Source: Aliarcobacter sp. (GTDB lineage: Bacteria > Campylobacterota > Campylobacteria > Campylobacterales > Arcobacteraceae). From it: a stretch of 64,000 nucleotides of DNA. Positions 47,906 to 57,550 of this stretch are shown in pieces. The notes under the pieces are model-generated. The model worked only from the letters and a program-made list of their open reading frames with translations. It had not been told where the DNA came from and made no database searches. The stretch is from contig JAQVBE010000003.1 in NCBI GenBank assembly GCA_028690445.1, positions 120,778 through 184,777 of the forward strand. The letters are read 5' to 3'. The position numbers were made by a program, and so were the translations under genes. Within the stretch, counting starts at the first letter, position 1. Every line of letters starts with the position of its first letter.

Positions 47906-48202
47906 TTAAATATCTAATTTTTCCAATTTAGTAATTGCTAAATTTTCTATTTTATTTTCAATTTTTGCCACAAAAGTTTTAAAATATTCTTTTTGTTCAT
48001 GTAAAGCTAAAAATTCAGCACTTTGCCAAGTTTCAACAAAAGTAAAACAATTTTTATCACTTAAATCTTTGTGTAATTCATATTGAATACAACCTTCATC
48101 ATATTTATGTGTTGCTTTATAAAGTTTTACAAGTTCAGAATAAACTTCATCTTTAAATCCAGCTTTTACTTTAATACTAGCAACAATTACTATATTTTTC
48201 AT
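47906..48202 (-). CDS. ABM-fold putative quinol monooxygenase (YgiN-like)
   Basis: 98 residues, a single antibiotic biosynthesis monooxygenase domain: VIVASIKVKAGFKDE, YDEGCIQYELHKDL and FTFVETWQSAEFLALH. In many bacteria a YgiN-like protein pairs with MdaB in a quinone redox cycle; here the mdaB-like gene lies 9 bases upstream, which supports that role. Confidence 0.83.
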   Translation of the reverse strand: MKNIVIVASIKVKAGFKDEVYSELVKLYKATHKYDEGCIQYELHKDLSDKNCFTFVETWQSAEFLALHEQKEYFKTFVAKIENKIENLAITKLEKLDI

Positions 48203-48211
48203 GTTTTTCCT

Positions 48212-48793
48212 TTATAAGAAATTTTTAACTAAAACTTTCTCAAATTTTTCTAATTCAGCATTTAAATCCAAATCACCTTTAAAAATATCATGAACAGCAT
48301 AAGTTTCTAGGGGTTTTAATCCACAAAATTGGAAAGTTTTATGAACAGCTACATGAGCTTGGTCTAAAGACATTCCATCAAACAGACTATTTTTATTATT
48401 AAAAGCAGATTCTGGGCAATTATAAGTTAAAGATAACATATATTTTTTTCCTTGTAATAATCCACCACTTCCATAAAGTTTTGAAACATCAGTTCTACTT
48501 CTTCCATCACTTGAATAATGTCTTCCTTGAGTAAATGTTTCATCAAAATATTTTTTTGCAATCCAAGGAACACTCATCCAATAAACTGGATATTGAAATA
48601 AAATATAATCAGCCCATTCAAACTTCTCACACTCTTCTTCTTTGTTATAACCTTTTTCAATGTTTGTATGTTTTACTTCAAACCCATTTTTAACAAAAAA
48701 ATCGTTTGCTTTATCTATGTAAGCTTGCGTTAATTCACCCTTTGCAACTACATCATAATATTGGTGACCATTTAAAATTAAAACTTTTTTCAT
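48212..48793 (-). CDS. mdaB: NAD(P)H:quinone oxidoreductase, MdaB-like
   Basis: 193 residues of flavodoxin-like fold. LILNGHQYYDVVAKGELTQ, LFQYPVYWMSVPWIAKKYFD and GQ/GGLLQGKKYMLSLTYN match MdaB (modulator of drug activity B) including the FAD-binding and quinone-pocket segments. It performs two-electron quinone reduction, protecting against oxidative stress. It is first gene of the redox operon, divergent from the HxlR gene. Confidence 0.87.
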   Translation of the reverse strand: MKKVLILNGHQYYDVVAKGELTQAYIDKANDFFVKNGFEVKHTNIEKGYNKEEECEKFEWADYILFQYPVYWMSVPWIAKKYFDETFTQGRHYSSDGRSRTDVSKLYGSGGLLQGKKYMLSLTYNCPESAFNNKNSLFDGMSLDQAHVAVHKTFQFCGLKPLETYAVHDIFKGDLDLNAELEKFEKVLVKNFL

Positions 48794-48848
48794 ATTTTAC
48801 TCCTTAAAATTATTTGAAAATTATATACACAGTAAACTTAATTTACTC

Positions 48849-48870
48849 TTACTTTACTTTAGGTAAGTAA
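48849..48870. promoter_or_regulatory. Putative HxlR operator
   Basis: TTACTTTAC and GTAAGTAA form an imperfect inverted repeat around TTTAG in the 132-base gap between mdaB and hxlR. A TATAAT box (48893-48898) lies on the hxlR side. The position suits a regulator that controls both directions. Confidence 0.45.
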
Positions 48871-48925
48871 TAGAAATTAATTTACTTTATGTTATAATTA
48901 CATCTGAATTTAAAAGGAAAATATT

Positions 48926-49297
48926 ATGTATTACATAAATGATAAAGAATATAAATGTACAGTCTCTGTTACTCTTGATATTTTCAATGATAGATGGAAA
49001 TTAGCAATAATTTGGCATTTACTTGATGGAGAAAAAAGATTTAAAGAATTACATGAAATTATTAGTGAAATTACACAAAAAACTTTAACAGTAAAATTAA
49101 AAGAGTTAGAAGAAAAAAACATAATAAATAGAGAAGTTTATGCAGAAGTTCCTCCAAAGGTTGTGTATAGTTTAACAAAAGCTGGGAAAAATCTAAAACC
49201 AGTTTTAGAAGAAATGCATAAATGGGGAATAGATTATGTTCAAGAATTTGGAAAAATAACATCTGATAATCCTTGTTCAAACAACTTTTGTGACTAA
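48926..49297 (+). CDS. HxlR family transcriptional regulator
   Basis: 123 residues, winged helix. CTVSVTLDIFNDRWKLAIIWHLLDGEKRFKEL and ITQKTLTVKLKELEEKNII are the family signature, with Cys12 in the position used by redox-sensing members (the YodB/HypR type). It probably represses the adjacent quinone/flavin operon until electrophiles or diamide-like stress appear. It is followed 3 bases later by the AEC transporter. Confidence 0.88.
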   Translation: MYYINDKEYKCTVSVTLDIFNDRWKLAIIWHLLDGEKRFKELHEIISEITQKTLTVKLKELEEKNIINREVYAEVPPKVVYSLTKAGKNLKPVLEEMHKWGIDYVQEFGKITSDNPCSNNFCD

Positions 49298-49300
49298 TTT

Positions 49301-50200
49301 ATGGAAAATTTTGTATTAATTATATTAGCTATTGCTATTGGTTATGGAATAAATAGATTAAATATTTTCTCAAAAGATGCACCAACTATTTTAAATCAGT
49401 TTGTAATTTATATTTCACTTCCAGCAATGATTTTATTACAAATTCCAAAATTAACTTTTTCTATGGATACTTTAATTCCTATTATTGTTTCATGGATAGT
49501 TATGTTTTTTAGTGCCATTTTAGTTTTATTAGTAGCCAAAGTTTTCTCTTTTTCAAAAGAAATTACAGGTTCATTAATGTTAGTAGCAATTTTAGGAAAT
49601 ACTTCATTTATGGGAATTCCAATAGTAAATGCGTACATGGGTGAAAGTGCAATACCTTATGTTTTAGTGTATGATCAATTAGGAACTTTTATAGCCTTGG
49701 CAATTTATGGAACTTTTATAGCTTCATATTATTCAAGTAAAAATCAAATCACTTTTAAAATAATTACACTCAAAGTTCTTACTTTTCCACCTTTTATCTC
49801 TTTAGTTGTAGCTTTGTTTTTAATGGGAGTTGAATTTAATCCAATTCTTTCAAAGGTTTTAGCATCATTTTCAAGCACGATAGTTCCAATGGCACTTGTT
49901 GCAGTTGGTTTACAATTGCAATTTAAACTGCCAAAGGAAGACTTAAAACCTTTTTCTATTGCATTAGCAATAAAATTAATTATTGCTCCAATTATTGCAA
50001 TAATAATTTGTAAAATATTTTCATGGGATAATCAAGCTTCAATAGTTTCAATTATGGAATCAGCAATGGCTCCTATGATAACAGCAGGAGCAATTGCATC
50101 AATGGCAGGACTAGCTCCAAGACTTAGTTCTGCGATTGTTGGATATGGAATTTTAATCTCTTTTATTACAACAGCAATTTTATTTAAGTTGATTAATTAG
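49301..50200 (+). CDS. AEC family transporter
   Basis: 299 residues with about ten membrane helices. GYGINRLNIFSKDAPTILNQFVIYISLPAMIL and the LGNTSFMGIPIV repeat are typical of the auxin-efflux-carrier/malonate transporter family. Its start lies 3 bases after hxlR, so it probably exports an inducer or product of the redox operon; the substrate is unknown. Confidence 0.85.
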   Translation: MENFVLIILAIAIGYGINRLNIFSKDAPTILNQFVIYISLPAMILLQIPKLTFSMDTLIPIIVSWIVMFFSAILVLLVAKVFSFSKEITGSLMLVAILGNTSFMGIPIVNAYMGESAIPYVLVYDQLGTFIALAIYGTFIASYYSSKNQITFKIITLKVLTFPPFISLVVALFLMGVEFNPILSKVLASFSSTIVPMALVAVGLQLQFKLPKEDLKPFSIALAIKLIIAPIIAIIICKIFSWDNQASIVSIMESAMAPMITAGAIASMAGLAPRLSSAIVGYGILISFITTAILFKLIN

Positions 50201-50204
50201 GTTT

Positions 50205-51491
50205 TTATTTCCTATTAAAATCATCTCTTCCAAAAAAGTTGGTTTTATTTGTTTCAACTATCATTGTAGTTGCCATTTGATCATTATGATTTGCAATTTC
50301 TCTTGTTTCTTGAGCTTTTAAAGCATTTTGTTGCGTTGCTCTATCTAAATCAGTAATTGCTACATTTACCTGTTCTATTCCTCTTTCTTGTTCTTTTAAT
50401 GAAGAAGAAATATTTTCAATAATTTGTTTTGTTTTTTGTATATTTTCATTTAATACATCATACTCTTTTATCATTTCTGTTGATGCGATTTTTCCATTAT
50501 TAGTCTCTTGTGTTGCCCCTGTAACTAATAATTTTATCTCTTTAGCTGCTTCGGCACTTCTACTTGCAAGACTTCGTACTTCTGCTGCAACCACTGCAAA
50601 TCCACGACCAGCTTCACCAGCTGTTGCTGCTTCTACGGCTGCATTCAAGGATAAGATATTTGTTTGAAATGCAATTTGGTCAATAATACTAATAGCATCT
50701 TCAATAGATTTTGTTCTATTATTTATTCTATCCATAAGCTCTGCACTATTTTTTGCGCTTTCATAACCATTTTTTACAGAAACTGTAAGTTCATTTGAAT
50801 ACTTCAACATTTTATCAACATCTAAACTATTATTTCTAACACTGCTTGTAATTTCTTCGACAGAAGCTGATGTTTCCTCAAGAATCGTGGCTTGTGTAGT
50901 AATATTAGTACTTAATTGCTCCATATTATTTCTTAATGCTTCTGCATTTTCTTTAAACATTGAGCCACTTTTTAAACTACTTAAAAGCATTTTCGATATT
51001 TTTACATTTAATTTATTTACGGCATCAATCAAAGTTTTTAACTCTTGAGTTTGATTACTTTTTATTTCAACAGTAAAATCATTTTTTTGATACCTTTCAA
51101 AAAAGAATAACATTTGTTCAAAACTACTCGATAAATTATCAACTGTTTGATTTAAATTATTTACAATATTTTGAAAATCTTGATTTTTACTTTTTATTTC
51201 TATTTTTCCTTTAAAAATATTTTTTGAAAGCTCTGAACTAAAATTATTAATCTCAGCAAAAAACTCATCTTCAAAATCATCATTTTTATCTATTTCTTCA
51301 ATTATAAGTGAATTGTTTTTTATTTTAAAAGAATTTAATCCATAAAAAAAGAAAATAGTACTTACAACAAAAAAGAGTAAAAAAGTCAATAAAATGTATT
51401 CACTGTTTGTCTTGGATAAATAATAAAAAAGCCCGATAAAAAGGATTGTTATTACATATTTTGTAATTAGATATTTATTTAGATTTTTCAT
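50205..51491 (-). CDS. Methyl-accepting chemotaxis protein without periplasmic sensor
   Basis: 428 residues. Two closely spaced helices (about 8-24 and 31-50) leave no periplasmic domain, so any sensing is membrane-proximal or cytoplasmic. The signalling domain is standard ([45 protein letters not shown] at the tip). It is isolated from the main signalling island. Two 14-base direct repeats lie upstream. Confidence 0.88.
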   Translation of the reverse strand: MKNLNKYLITKYVITILFIGLFYYLSKTNSEYILLTFLLFFVVSTIFFFYGLNSFKIKNNSLIIEEIDKNDDFEDEFFAEINNFSSELSKNIFKGKIEIKSKNQDFQNIVNNLNQTVDNLSSSFEQMLFFFERYQKNDFTVEIKSNQTQELKTLIDAVNKLNVKISKMLLSSLKSGSMFKENAEALRNNMEQLSTNITTQATILEETSASVEEITSSVRNNSLDVDKMLKYSNELTVSVKNGYESAKNSAELMDRINNRTKSIEDAISIIDQIAFQTNILSLNAAVEAATAGEAGRGFAVVAAEVRSLASRSAEAAKEIKLLVTGATQETNNGKIASTEMIKEYDVLNENIQKTKQIIENISSSLKEQERGIEQVNVAITDLDRATQQNALKAQETREIANHNDQMATTMIVETNKTNFFGRDDFNRK

Positions 51492-51533
51492 TATTTCACC
51501 TTGTTTTAATATTTATTAACATCATACATGAAA

Positions 51534-51591
51534 TTTATTAAATAATAAACCTTTTGTAATTATTATTTTTAATAATTTTTATTAAATAATA
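51534..51591 (+). repeat. Two perfect 14-base direct repeats
   Basis: TTTATTAAATAATA occurs at 51534-51547 and again at 51578-51591, 44 bases apart, between the divergent MCP and DsbG-like genes. Each copy is itself partly palindromic, and the spacing is about four helical turns. A regulator binding pair is possible. Confidence 0.4.
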
Positions 51592-51688
51592 GGCTTTATA
51601 GACATTATTTTAACTACAAGCTATAAAATAGACTCATAATCCATTTAAAATAGATACAATACGCAAAAAATTTATATTAGGATTTGTA

Positions 51689-52423
51689 ATGTTTGATTTT
51701 ACAAGAAAAGTGATAGTTAGTTCTTTACTTCTAGCTGGTAGTTTAAGTGCTGACTACAAAGAGGTTTCAAAAGTTGAAATAGCTCAAATGGAGCAATTAG
51801 AGTTATTCAAAAAGGCTCAAATAACTATTACAAAAGCTTATGATACTGGAAGTTTATATATTTTAAATATTAGTGTTCAAGGAAATCCTGATGAAATTTA
51901 TTTAACAAAAGATAAAAAATTAGTTCTTGCAGGTGATGTAATTGATACTTCAAGTGGAATGAAAGTATCTGCACCAGCTGATGTAGCTGCTATTAGAGGA
52001 AAAGAAGCTTTTGTTTATGGAACAGGGAGTGAAGAATATTTTTTATTTACAGACCCTGAATGCAAATATTGTAAAATGTTAGAATCTTATCTTCCAAAAA
52101 TTCAAGATAAAGTAAAAATTAGGATTTTTTATTATCCACTTGATACTCATACAAATGCAAAAGATTTATCTTTATACATATTGAGTCAAAAAACAGCAGA
52201 TAAAAAAATCAGTGCAATGTTTGACTCAACAATAAGCATAGAAAAAGCAAAAAGTATGAAATATACTCCAGCTGAACTTGAAAAATTAGAAAAACAATTA
52301 GATGAGCAAATTCAAATCGGAATGAAACTAAATGTTCAAGGAACTCCAACTCTTTTTGATAAAGATGGAAAAAATATTATTTGGGTAAATCTACTAGAAA
52401 AATTTGGAATTGAAGTAAAATAA
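51689..52423 (+). CDS. DsbC/DsbG-like periplasmic thiol:disulfide protein
   Basis: 244 residues with a signal sequence (about 1-21). An N-terminal DsbC-like dimerisation region is followed by a thioredoxin fold with the active site CKYC (Cys125, Cys128) in LFTDPECKYCKML and the cis-Pro loop GTPTLF. It should isomerise or reduce disulfides in the periplasm. It is a single gene with a shared palindromic terminator. Confidence 0.85.
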   Translation: MFDFTRKVIVSSLLLAGSLSADYKEVSKVEIAQMEQLELFKKAQITITKAYDTGSLYILNISVQGNPDEIYLTKDKKLVLAGDVIDTSSGMKVSAPADVAAIRGKEAFVYGTGSEEYFLFTDPECKYCKMLESYLPKIQDKVKIRIFYYPLDTHTNAKDLSLYILSQKTADKKISAMFDSTISIEKAKSMKYTPAELEKLEKQLDEQIQIGMKLNVQGTPTLFDKDGKNIIWVNLLEKFGIEVK

Positions 52424-52446
52424 GTATCTTTTAAAGATACTTATTT
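52417..52446. terminator. Convergent terminator palindrome
   Basis: AAATAAGTATCTTT and its reverse complement abut, giving a 14-bp stem that includes the stop codons of both the DsbG-like gene and yeiH. A-runs and T-runs lie on either side, so it may end both transcripts. Confidence 0.6.
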
Positions 52447-53475
52447 AAAAAAAAACTTAGCTAAAAAATATCCTACAACCATCAACCAAATAAACAAAAT
52501 CAAAGATAAATAAAAAGGTTTCATCCCTACATTTTTGAACTTATCAAAACTTGTTTCCATTCCCAAAGCTGTCATTGCCATTGTTAGGGTAAATGTATCT
52601 AGAAAATTTATAGTTTCTATTGTGCTTTTTTCTAAAAATTCAAAAGAGTTAAAACATACAACCACTATAAACACAAGTGCAAACCAAGGAATTACAACTT
52701 TTGTTTTTTTATTACTACTATGAAATCCAGTTTTAATCAACCACAAAGATAATAAAATCAAAAATGGAACTATAAATATAACTCTTATCATTTTTACAAT
52801 AATTGCATCTTTTGATACAGCTTCATCCAAAGCCGTTGAAGCTCCTACAGCATGAGCTACTTCATGTAAAGTTGCTCCAATATAAACTCCCATTTGAGAA
52901 ACACTTAAATCAAAAATTCCTAATTTATATAAAAATGGATACAAAAACATTGCAATAGTCCCAAAAATCACCACAAAAGATACAGCAATTGCACTTTTAT
53001 AGGCTTCATTTTTTAGAACACTTTGAGTTGCCATTACAGCTGCTGCTCCACAAATAGAACTTCCAGCACTACATAAGATAGTGATTTCACGGTCTAGTTT
53101 TAAAACTTTTGTTCCAATAATATATCCAAATATAAAAGTAAAAAAAACTATACAAAAGGCTATAAAAACTCCCCTAAATCCCACTTCTTGAAGATTTTGA
53201 AAAGTTAGTCTAAATCCATATAAAATAATTCCAAATCTTAATATATATTTTGTAGAAAAAACAATTCCCTTTTGTCCAAAATCTGGAAGTTTATTTTTTA
53301 AGCTATTTGCATAAAAAATTCCTAAAACTATTCCTATAATAAGTGAGCTAATTGCTAAATTTTTAAAAAAATTCATCTCTGCAATAATTATTGCAATTAA
53401 TGCAAAAACTCCCACAAATAAAACTCCATAAAATGTATTTTTCATAATATTTATCCTTTGATTTTGATATTGCAA
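52441..53475 (-). CDS. yeiH: YeiH/UPF0324 family membrane protein
   Basis: 344 residues, about ten membrane helices. LCSAGSSICGAAAVMATQSVLK and GATLHEVAHAVGAS are the family signatures. Members are annotated as putative sulfate exporters. It is divergent from a LysR regulator (76-base gap), a common pairing in which the LysR protein (YeiE type) controls yeiH. Confidence 0.86.
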   Translation of the reverse strand: MQYQNQRINIMKNTFYGVLFVGVFALIAIIIAEMNFFKNLAISSLIIGIVLGIFYANSLKNKLPDFGQKGIVFSTKYILRFGIILYGFRLTFQNLQEVGFRGVFIAFCIVFFTFIFGYIIGTKVLKLDREITILCSAGSSICGAAAVMATQSVLKNEAYKSAIAVSFVVIFGTIAMFLYPFLYKLGIFDLSVSQMGVYIGATLHEVAHAVGASTALDEAVSKDAIIVKMIRVIFIVPFLILLSLWLIKTGFHSSNKKTKVVIPWFALVFIVVVCFNSFEFLEKSTIETINFLDTFTLTMAMTALGMETSFDKFKNVGMKPFYLSLILFIWLMVVGYFLAKFFFK

Positions 53476-53550
53476 GTATAATCCTATTAGTTTAATTTGT
53501 AAAATATATTATTTTTAATATAATGATTAATATTTTCAATAAGGAAAGAT

Positions 53551-54420
53551 ATGACTTTAAAAGAATTAAGTTTTTTTTATAAATTGTGTGAGAATCCACA
53601 AGTTACGCAAGTTGCACTTGAATTAAATATAAGTCAATCAGCAATTTCTCTTGCTATTAAATCTTTAGAAAATTCTCTAAATGAACAACTATTTGACCGA
53701 ATCGGCAAAAAACTAATCCTAAATGAAAAAGGAAAATATTTCAAAGAAAAAACTTTTTCTCACTATTTAGCACTTATTGATGCACAAAATATTTTTCAAG
53801 AAAATAAACTAGCAGGAAATATAAAAATAGCTGCAAGTAAAACTATTTCAAACTATGTAATGCCAAATATTTATTATAATTTTTTAACAAAATATCGTGA
53901 TGTAAAGATGGATATTTTAACTATAAATTCAAGCAAAATCATAGATAAAATCTTGAAATCACAGCTTGATATTGGACTTATTGAAGTTGATACACAAAAT
54001 TCAAGTTTGATAAAAGAGAAACTCTGTGATGATGAATTAATAATTGTTACAAGTGATGAAAACTATCCTAAAGTTGCCTTTATTGATACTATTAAAAAAA
54101 GATGGATTTTAAGAGAAACTGGTTCAGGAACACGAGAAATATTTATAAATCAGCTTGGTGAAATATCAAAAGAGTTAGATATTTTTATGCAACTTCAAGA
54201 TTTTGAAGAGATAAAAACCATACTTTTAAACAATCCAAATACAGTAACAGCAATCTCAAAAGTAATAGTTCAAAAAGAACTAAAAGAGAAAAAACTCTTT
54301 CAAATCAGACTAAAAAATCTAGAACTCAAAAGAGAATTTTATTTAGTTTATCATAAAGAAAAATCAAAAAATCTACTTTTTGAAACCCTAATTGAGTTTA
54401 TAAAAAGTAGATTTATGTAA
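53551..54420 (+). CDS. LysR family transcriptional regulator
   Basis: 289 residues: an N-terminal winged helix (ALELNISQSAISLAIKSLENSLNEQLFDR) and a substrate-binding effector domain with the RETGSGTRE loop, which is typical of the CysB/YeiE-like sulfur-related subgroup. Position opposite yeiH suggests it activates that gene. It converges with the YbhB-like gene. Confidence 0.86.
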   Translation: MTLKELSFFYKLCENPQVTQVALELNISQSAISLAIKSLENSLNEQLFDRIGKKLILNEKGKYFKEKTFSHYLALIDAQNIFQENKLAGNIKIAASKTISNYVMPNIYYNFLTKYRDVKMDILTINSSKIIDKILKSQLDIGLIEVDTQNSSLIKEKLCDDELIIVTSDENYPKVAFIDTIKKRWILRETGSGTREIFINQLGEISKELDIFMQLQDFEEIKTILLNNPNTVTAISKVIVQKELKEKKLFQIRLKNLELKREFYLVYHKEKSKNLLFETLIEFIKSRFM

Positions 54421-54421
54421 T

Positions 54422-54946
54422 TTATCTTCCGTAATATGAAATCAAAGAAGCTTTTGCTAAAGAGTGAGCATTTATATAATATCCTACAAGAGCAGGAGAT
54501 GAATTTTTATCTAAAGCTAAAGTTTCAACATCTAGAGCATGAACTGTAAAAATATATCTATGAGCTTTATCACCTTTTGGCGGACAAGCTCCACCAAATC
54601 CAGTTTTTCCAAAATCTGTCATACTTTGAATAACATCTTTTGATTCACTATTTCCAAAACCACTTGGAAGTGTAAATTTATCTTTTGAAATATCAAAAGC
54701 CAACCAATGCCACCATCCTGAACCAGTTGGTGCATCTGGGTCATAAACTGTAACTGCAAAAGATTTTGTACCTTTTGGAGCATCTTTCCATGAAAGCTCT
54801 GGAGAAATATTTTCACCACTACATCCAAAACCACTAAAAACCTCTTTATTTGTAAGTTGTCCTTTTAAATCCGAACTACTTAATGTAAAGTTATCTGCAA
54901 ATAAAAATGATGCACATAAACCTAAACTTAATAATATTTTTTTCAT
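54422..54946 (-). CDS. YbhB/YbcL family (PEBP-like) secreted protein
   Basis: 174 residues with a signal peptide (about 1-17). FGCSGENISPELSW, VYDPDAPTGSGWWHWL and PPKGDKAHRYIFTV are the phosphatidylethanolamine-binding protein motifs of the bacterial YbhB/YbcL group (Raf kinase inhibitor-like). A periplasmic ligand-binding role is likely; the ligand is unknown. Confidence 0.87.
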   Translation of the reverse strand: MKKILLSLGLCASFLFADNFTLSSSDLKGQLTNKEVFSGFGCSGENISPELSWKDAPKGTKSFAVTVYDPDAPTGSGWWHWLAFDISKDKFTLPSGFGNSESKDVIQSMTDFGKTGFGGACPPKGDKAHRYIFTVHALDVETLALDKNSSPALVGYYINAHSLAKASLISYYGR

Positions 54947-55008
54947 ATTTTCTCCTTTATTCTGAATTATTATATAAAAAATTAAAATCTAATTCTATTG
55001 GAAAATAT

Positions 55009-55857
55009 TTAATTTTTGTTGTTTTTTATCTGTTTTGGAGTAGTTTTATACCTATTTTTAAAAGCTTGTACAAACCAAGAGATATTATCAAATCCACATT
55101 TTTGACAAACTTGAGTTACATTATAATCGCTTGTTTCTAACAATAATTTTGCTTTTTCAAGTTTTTTTTCATTTTGCCATTTTTTAGGAGTCATTCCAAA
55201 ACTCTCTTTGAATTTATTTCTAAAAGCCAAATCTGTTATATTAAACTCTTTTGCAAACAACAATATATTTTCATCATATTTAAACTCTTTTTCTATTTTC
55301 ATTTTAAAAAGAGTATTGTTGTAAATTGAAGATAAAAAGGATATAAATAACTCTTTAGAGTCAGATTCTAAGATATTTAAAAATGCCTCTTCAAGTTTTA
55401 ATTTCATTATTGATTCTTGATTTGATGAATTTGTCTCCAAATATGATATTACAGAGGATTGAAACATTTCAAAAGCAGAAGTTTTTTTTATTTTAAAGTA
55501 GTTATTTTCAAATAAAGCTACATTTTCAAATGACAAATTATACTTTTTTATAAAATCCAAAAGAATAATATCATCATACATAAATAAAATTGCTTCATAG
55601 TATCCATCTAAAATTTCACTCATAACATAATCACCACTTTTTAGAAAAAGAACATCTTGTGAATTTACTATTAATTGCTCATCTTTAAAATGTAATATTT
55701 TTGTACCTCGCATTACAAAAAACAGCATATTTGTAGAGATAAAAACCTCTTTTCTATAACCTTCTTCTTTATACTGAATATATTTACAAATTGATAAATT
55801 ATCTAAGTTATTTAATTTATTCTCTTTTTCTAAAAACTCTGGAACAACTATTTTCAT
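55009..55857 (-). CDS. AraC family transcriptional regulator
   Basis: 282 residues. The N-terminal part is a cupin-like ligand domain (about 1-170), followed by two helix-turn-helix units: ITDLAFRNKFKESFGMTPKKW and VTQVCQKCGFDNISWFVQAFKNRY. Its start overlaps the stop of the aldo/keto reductase by 4 bases, so it is likely cotranscribed with that gene and the EamA transporter upstream and may control them. Confidence 0.86.
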   Translation of the reverse strand: MKIVVPEFLEKENKLNNLDNLSICKYIQYKEEGYRKEVFISTNMLFFVMRGTKILHFKDEQLIVNSQDVLFLKSGDYVMSEILDGYYEAILFMYDDIILLDFIKKYNLSFENVALFENNYFKIKKTSAFEMFQSSVISYLETNSSNQESIMKLKLEEAFLNILESDSKELFISFLSSIYNNTLFKMKIEKEFKYDENILLFAKEFNITDLAFRNKFKESFGMTPKKWQNEKKLEKAKLLLETSDYNVTQVCQKCGFDNISWFVQAFKNRYKTTPKQIKNNKN

Positions 55858-56507
55858 ATAATAAACTTACTAATTTCTTCAATTTCATCATTTGTAAGTT
55901 CAAACTCACCTATTTTCAAATCTTCAATCATATGTTTTATTGAAGTTGTACCATTTAGTGGAGTAATATTTATATGATTTAAAAATCTATAAAAAATCTC
56001 TGCCACACTTTTTTCATATTTTACTTTTGCATTGTTGTATAAATATTTTAAAACATCCAAGTCATAACAATTGCTAATTCCTAATTGCCCTACTTCTTTT
56101 TTATCATAAAACTCTTCCATTTTTTGCCAAACTCTTTGAAGTTTAGTTCCTGGGAAAACTGGTGAATGTAGAATATAAGCGTTTATAAAATCTGTATGAA
56201 GATTTTTTTTAGAAGTTTCAAAAGATTTTTCCACTTGAATTTCTATTTCATCACTTGCTAAATATGGCATATTAGATTGATCTTGTCCATCTACTGGAGT
56301 AAATTTTGTTTGAATAAACAAATCTTGCCTTTTTATTCCAATTTCATAAGCTTTTAGAAGTCCAAGACCAACTAAATCTTCTCTGTAATGTTTTGGCTGA
56401 CACGCTGTATCAATGGCTTTAAATCCTTGTTTTAAGGCTTCAAAAACTAAATCTGTTATATTTTCTTTTTTCCAAGCAGTTCCATAAATCATATTTGGTA
56501 TTTTCAT
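55854..56507 (-). CDS. Short aldo/keto reductase
   Basis: 217 residues, well below the usual 270-330. Asp and Tyr of the tetrad are in AIDTACQPKHY, Lys in QTKFTP and His in YILHSP, so the catalytic set is present; the shortening affects the C-terminal part of the barrel. Similar short forms are common in this phylum, so it need not be broken. It lies between an EamA transporter and an AraC regulator on the same strand. Confidence 0.78.
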   Translation of the reverse strand: MKIPNMIYGTAWKKENITDLVFEALKQGFKAIDTACQPKHYREDLVGLGLLKAYEIGIKRQDLFIQTKFTPVDGQDQSNMPYLASDEIEIQVEKSFETSKKNLHTDFINAYILHSPVFPGTKLQRVWQKMEEFYDKKEVGQLGISNCYDLDVLKYLYNNAKVKYEKSVAEIFYRFLNHINITPLNGTTSIKHMIEDLKIGEFELTNDEIEEISKFII

Positions 56508-56516
56508 ATTAATCTC

Positions 56517-57398
56517 TTATTTTTGTTTTAATAGAACTATTGTAGCAAATGTAGAGATTAGAATTCCCAATAAAATCCAAGATGTTATGAGTTTTCTTTC
56601 AAATATATACATCAACACAGCAACCGCTGCTGGATTTAAATATATATATGCCATAAGTTTTTTAGGACCTAAAATAATTGAAGATTTTTGATATAAATAT
56701 ACAGTTGTTAAAGTCGCTCCAATTACTAAATAAGCCATATAAAAAATCAAATCTCCTTCTATTTTTTCCCACTCTAAAGGTATATCAAAAATCTCTAAAG
56801 CTAAAAACATCCAAATACAACCACCAAGCAAAGTCGTAAAAACAGTTACAATCAGAACATCATCTTTTTTATAAAGAAATTTTAGTGAAATAGAATACAA
56901 TGCCATAAAAACCGTTGCAAACAGAAAAATGAAATCTCCATAATTCAAAGAAAAACTCAGAAATAATTCTAAATTTCCTTTAAAAACAACAATACAAGTT
57001 CCAATTATTCCAATAAAATATAAAATCATCTGATAAAAACTAATTTTATCTTTGAATATAAAAACACAAAAAACTGCAGTAATTAAAGGAACTAAAGTAT
57101 ATAAAGTTCCTGCATTTAAAGCAGTTGTTGTTTCTAAAGCTTTGAAAAAAGAGATGAAATATAAAGAGTAAAAAAAACTTATAATCATAGCTCGGGGCAT
57201 TGTAGAAAAGAGTTTTTCTCTATAACTTTTTTTCAAAAATATAATTGGTGCTAAAAATAAAGAAGCAACAAAAAAACGAAATAAAGTAAGAGATATAGAA
57301 TCAATAACTCCTGAAAGTTTAGCTGAAGAAATAAATGAACCAGCTACTAAAAAAGTGGCTAATAATACTAATAAATGAGCTTTAAATATTTGAGTCAA
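56517..57398 (-). CDS. EamA/DMT family transporter
   Basis: 293 residues with ten predicted helices in two EamA repeats (ISLTLFRFFVASLFLAPI and GTLYTLVPLITAVF). It is first of the apparent three-gene set transporter, aldo/keto reductase, AraC. Export of a small metabolite is likely; the substrate is unknown. Confidence 0.84.
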   Translation of the reverse strand: MTQIFKAHLLVLLATFLVAGSFISSAKLSGVIDSISLTLFRFFVASLFLAPIIFLKKSYREKLFSTMPRAMIISFFYSLYFISFFKALETTTALNAGTLYTLVPLITAVFCVFIFKDKISFYQMILYFIGIIGTCIVVFKGNLELFLSFSLNYGDFIFLFATVFMALYSISLKFLYKKDDVLIVTVFTTLLGGCIWMFLALEIFDIPLEWEKIEGDLIFYMAYLVIGATLTTVYLYQKSSIILGPKKLMAYIYLNPAAVAVLMYIFERKLITSWILLGILISTFATIVLLKQK

Positions 57399-57550
57399 AA
57401 AGAATCCTTTGAAAATCTAAATAAAATATAGTTGTAATAATAGTGGAATAAAAATTTTAAGTCATTTACATAAGTTGATAAAGTATAATTTTTATTATTC
57501 TTGGTATTATTGAATAAAAAATTATCTCTTATTACAATAAAAGGCTTCTT

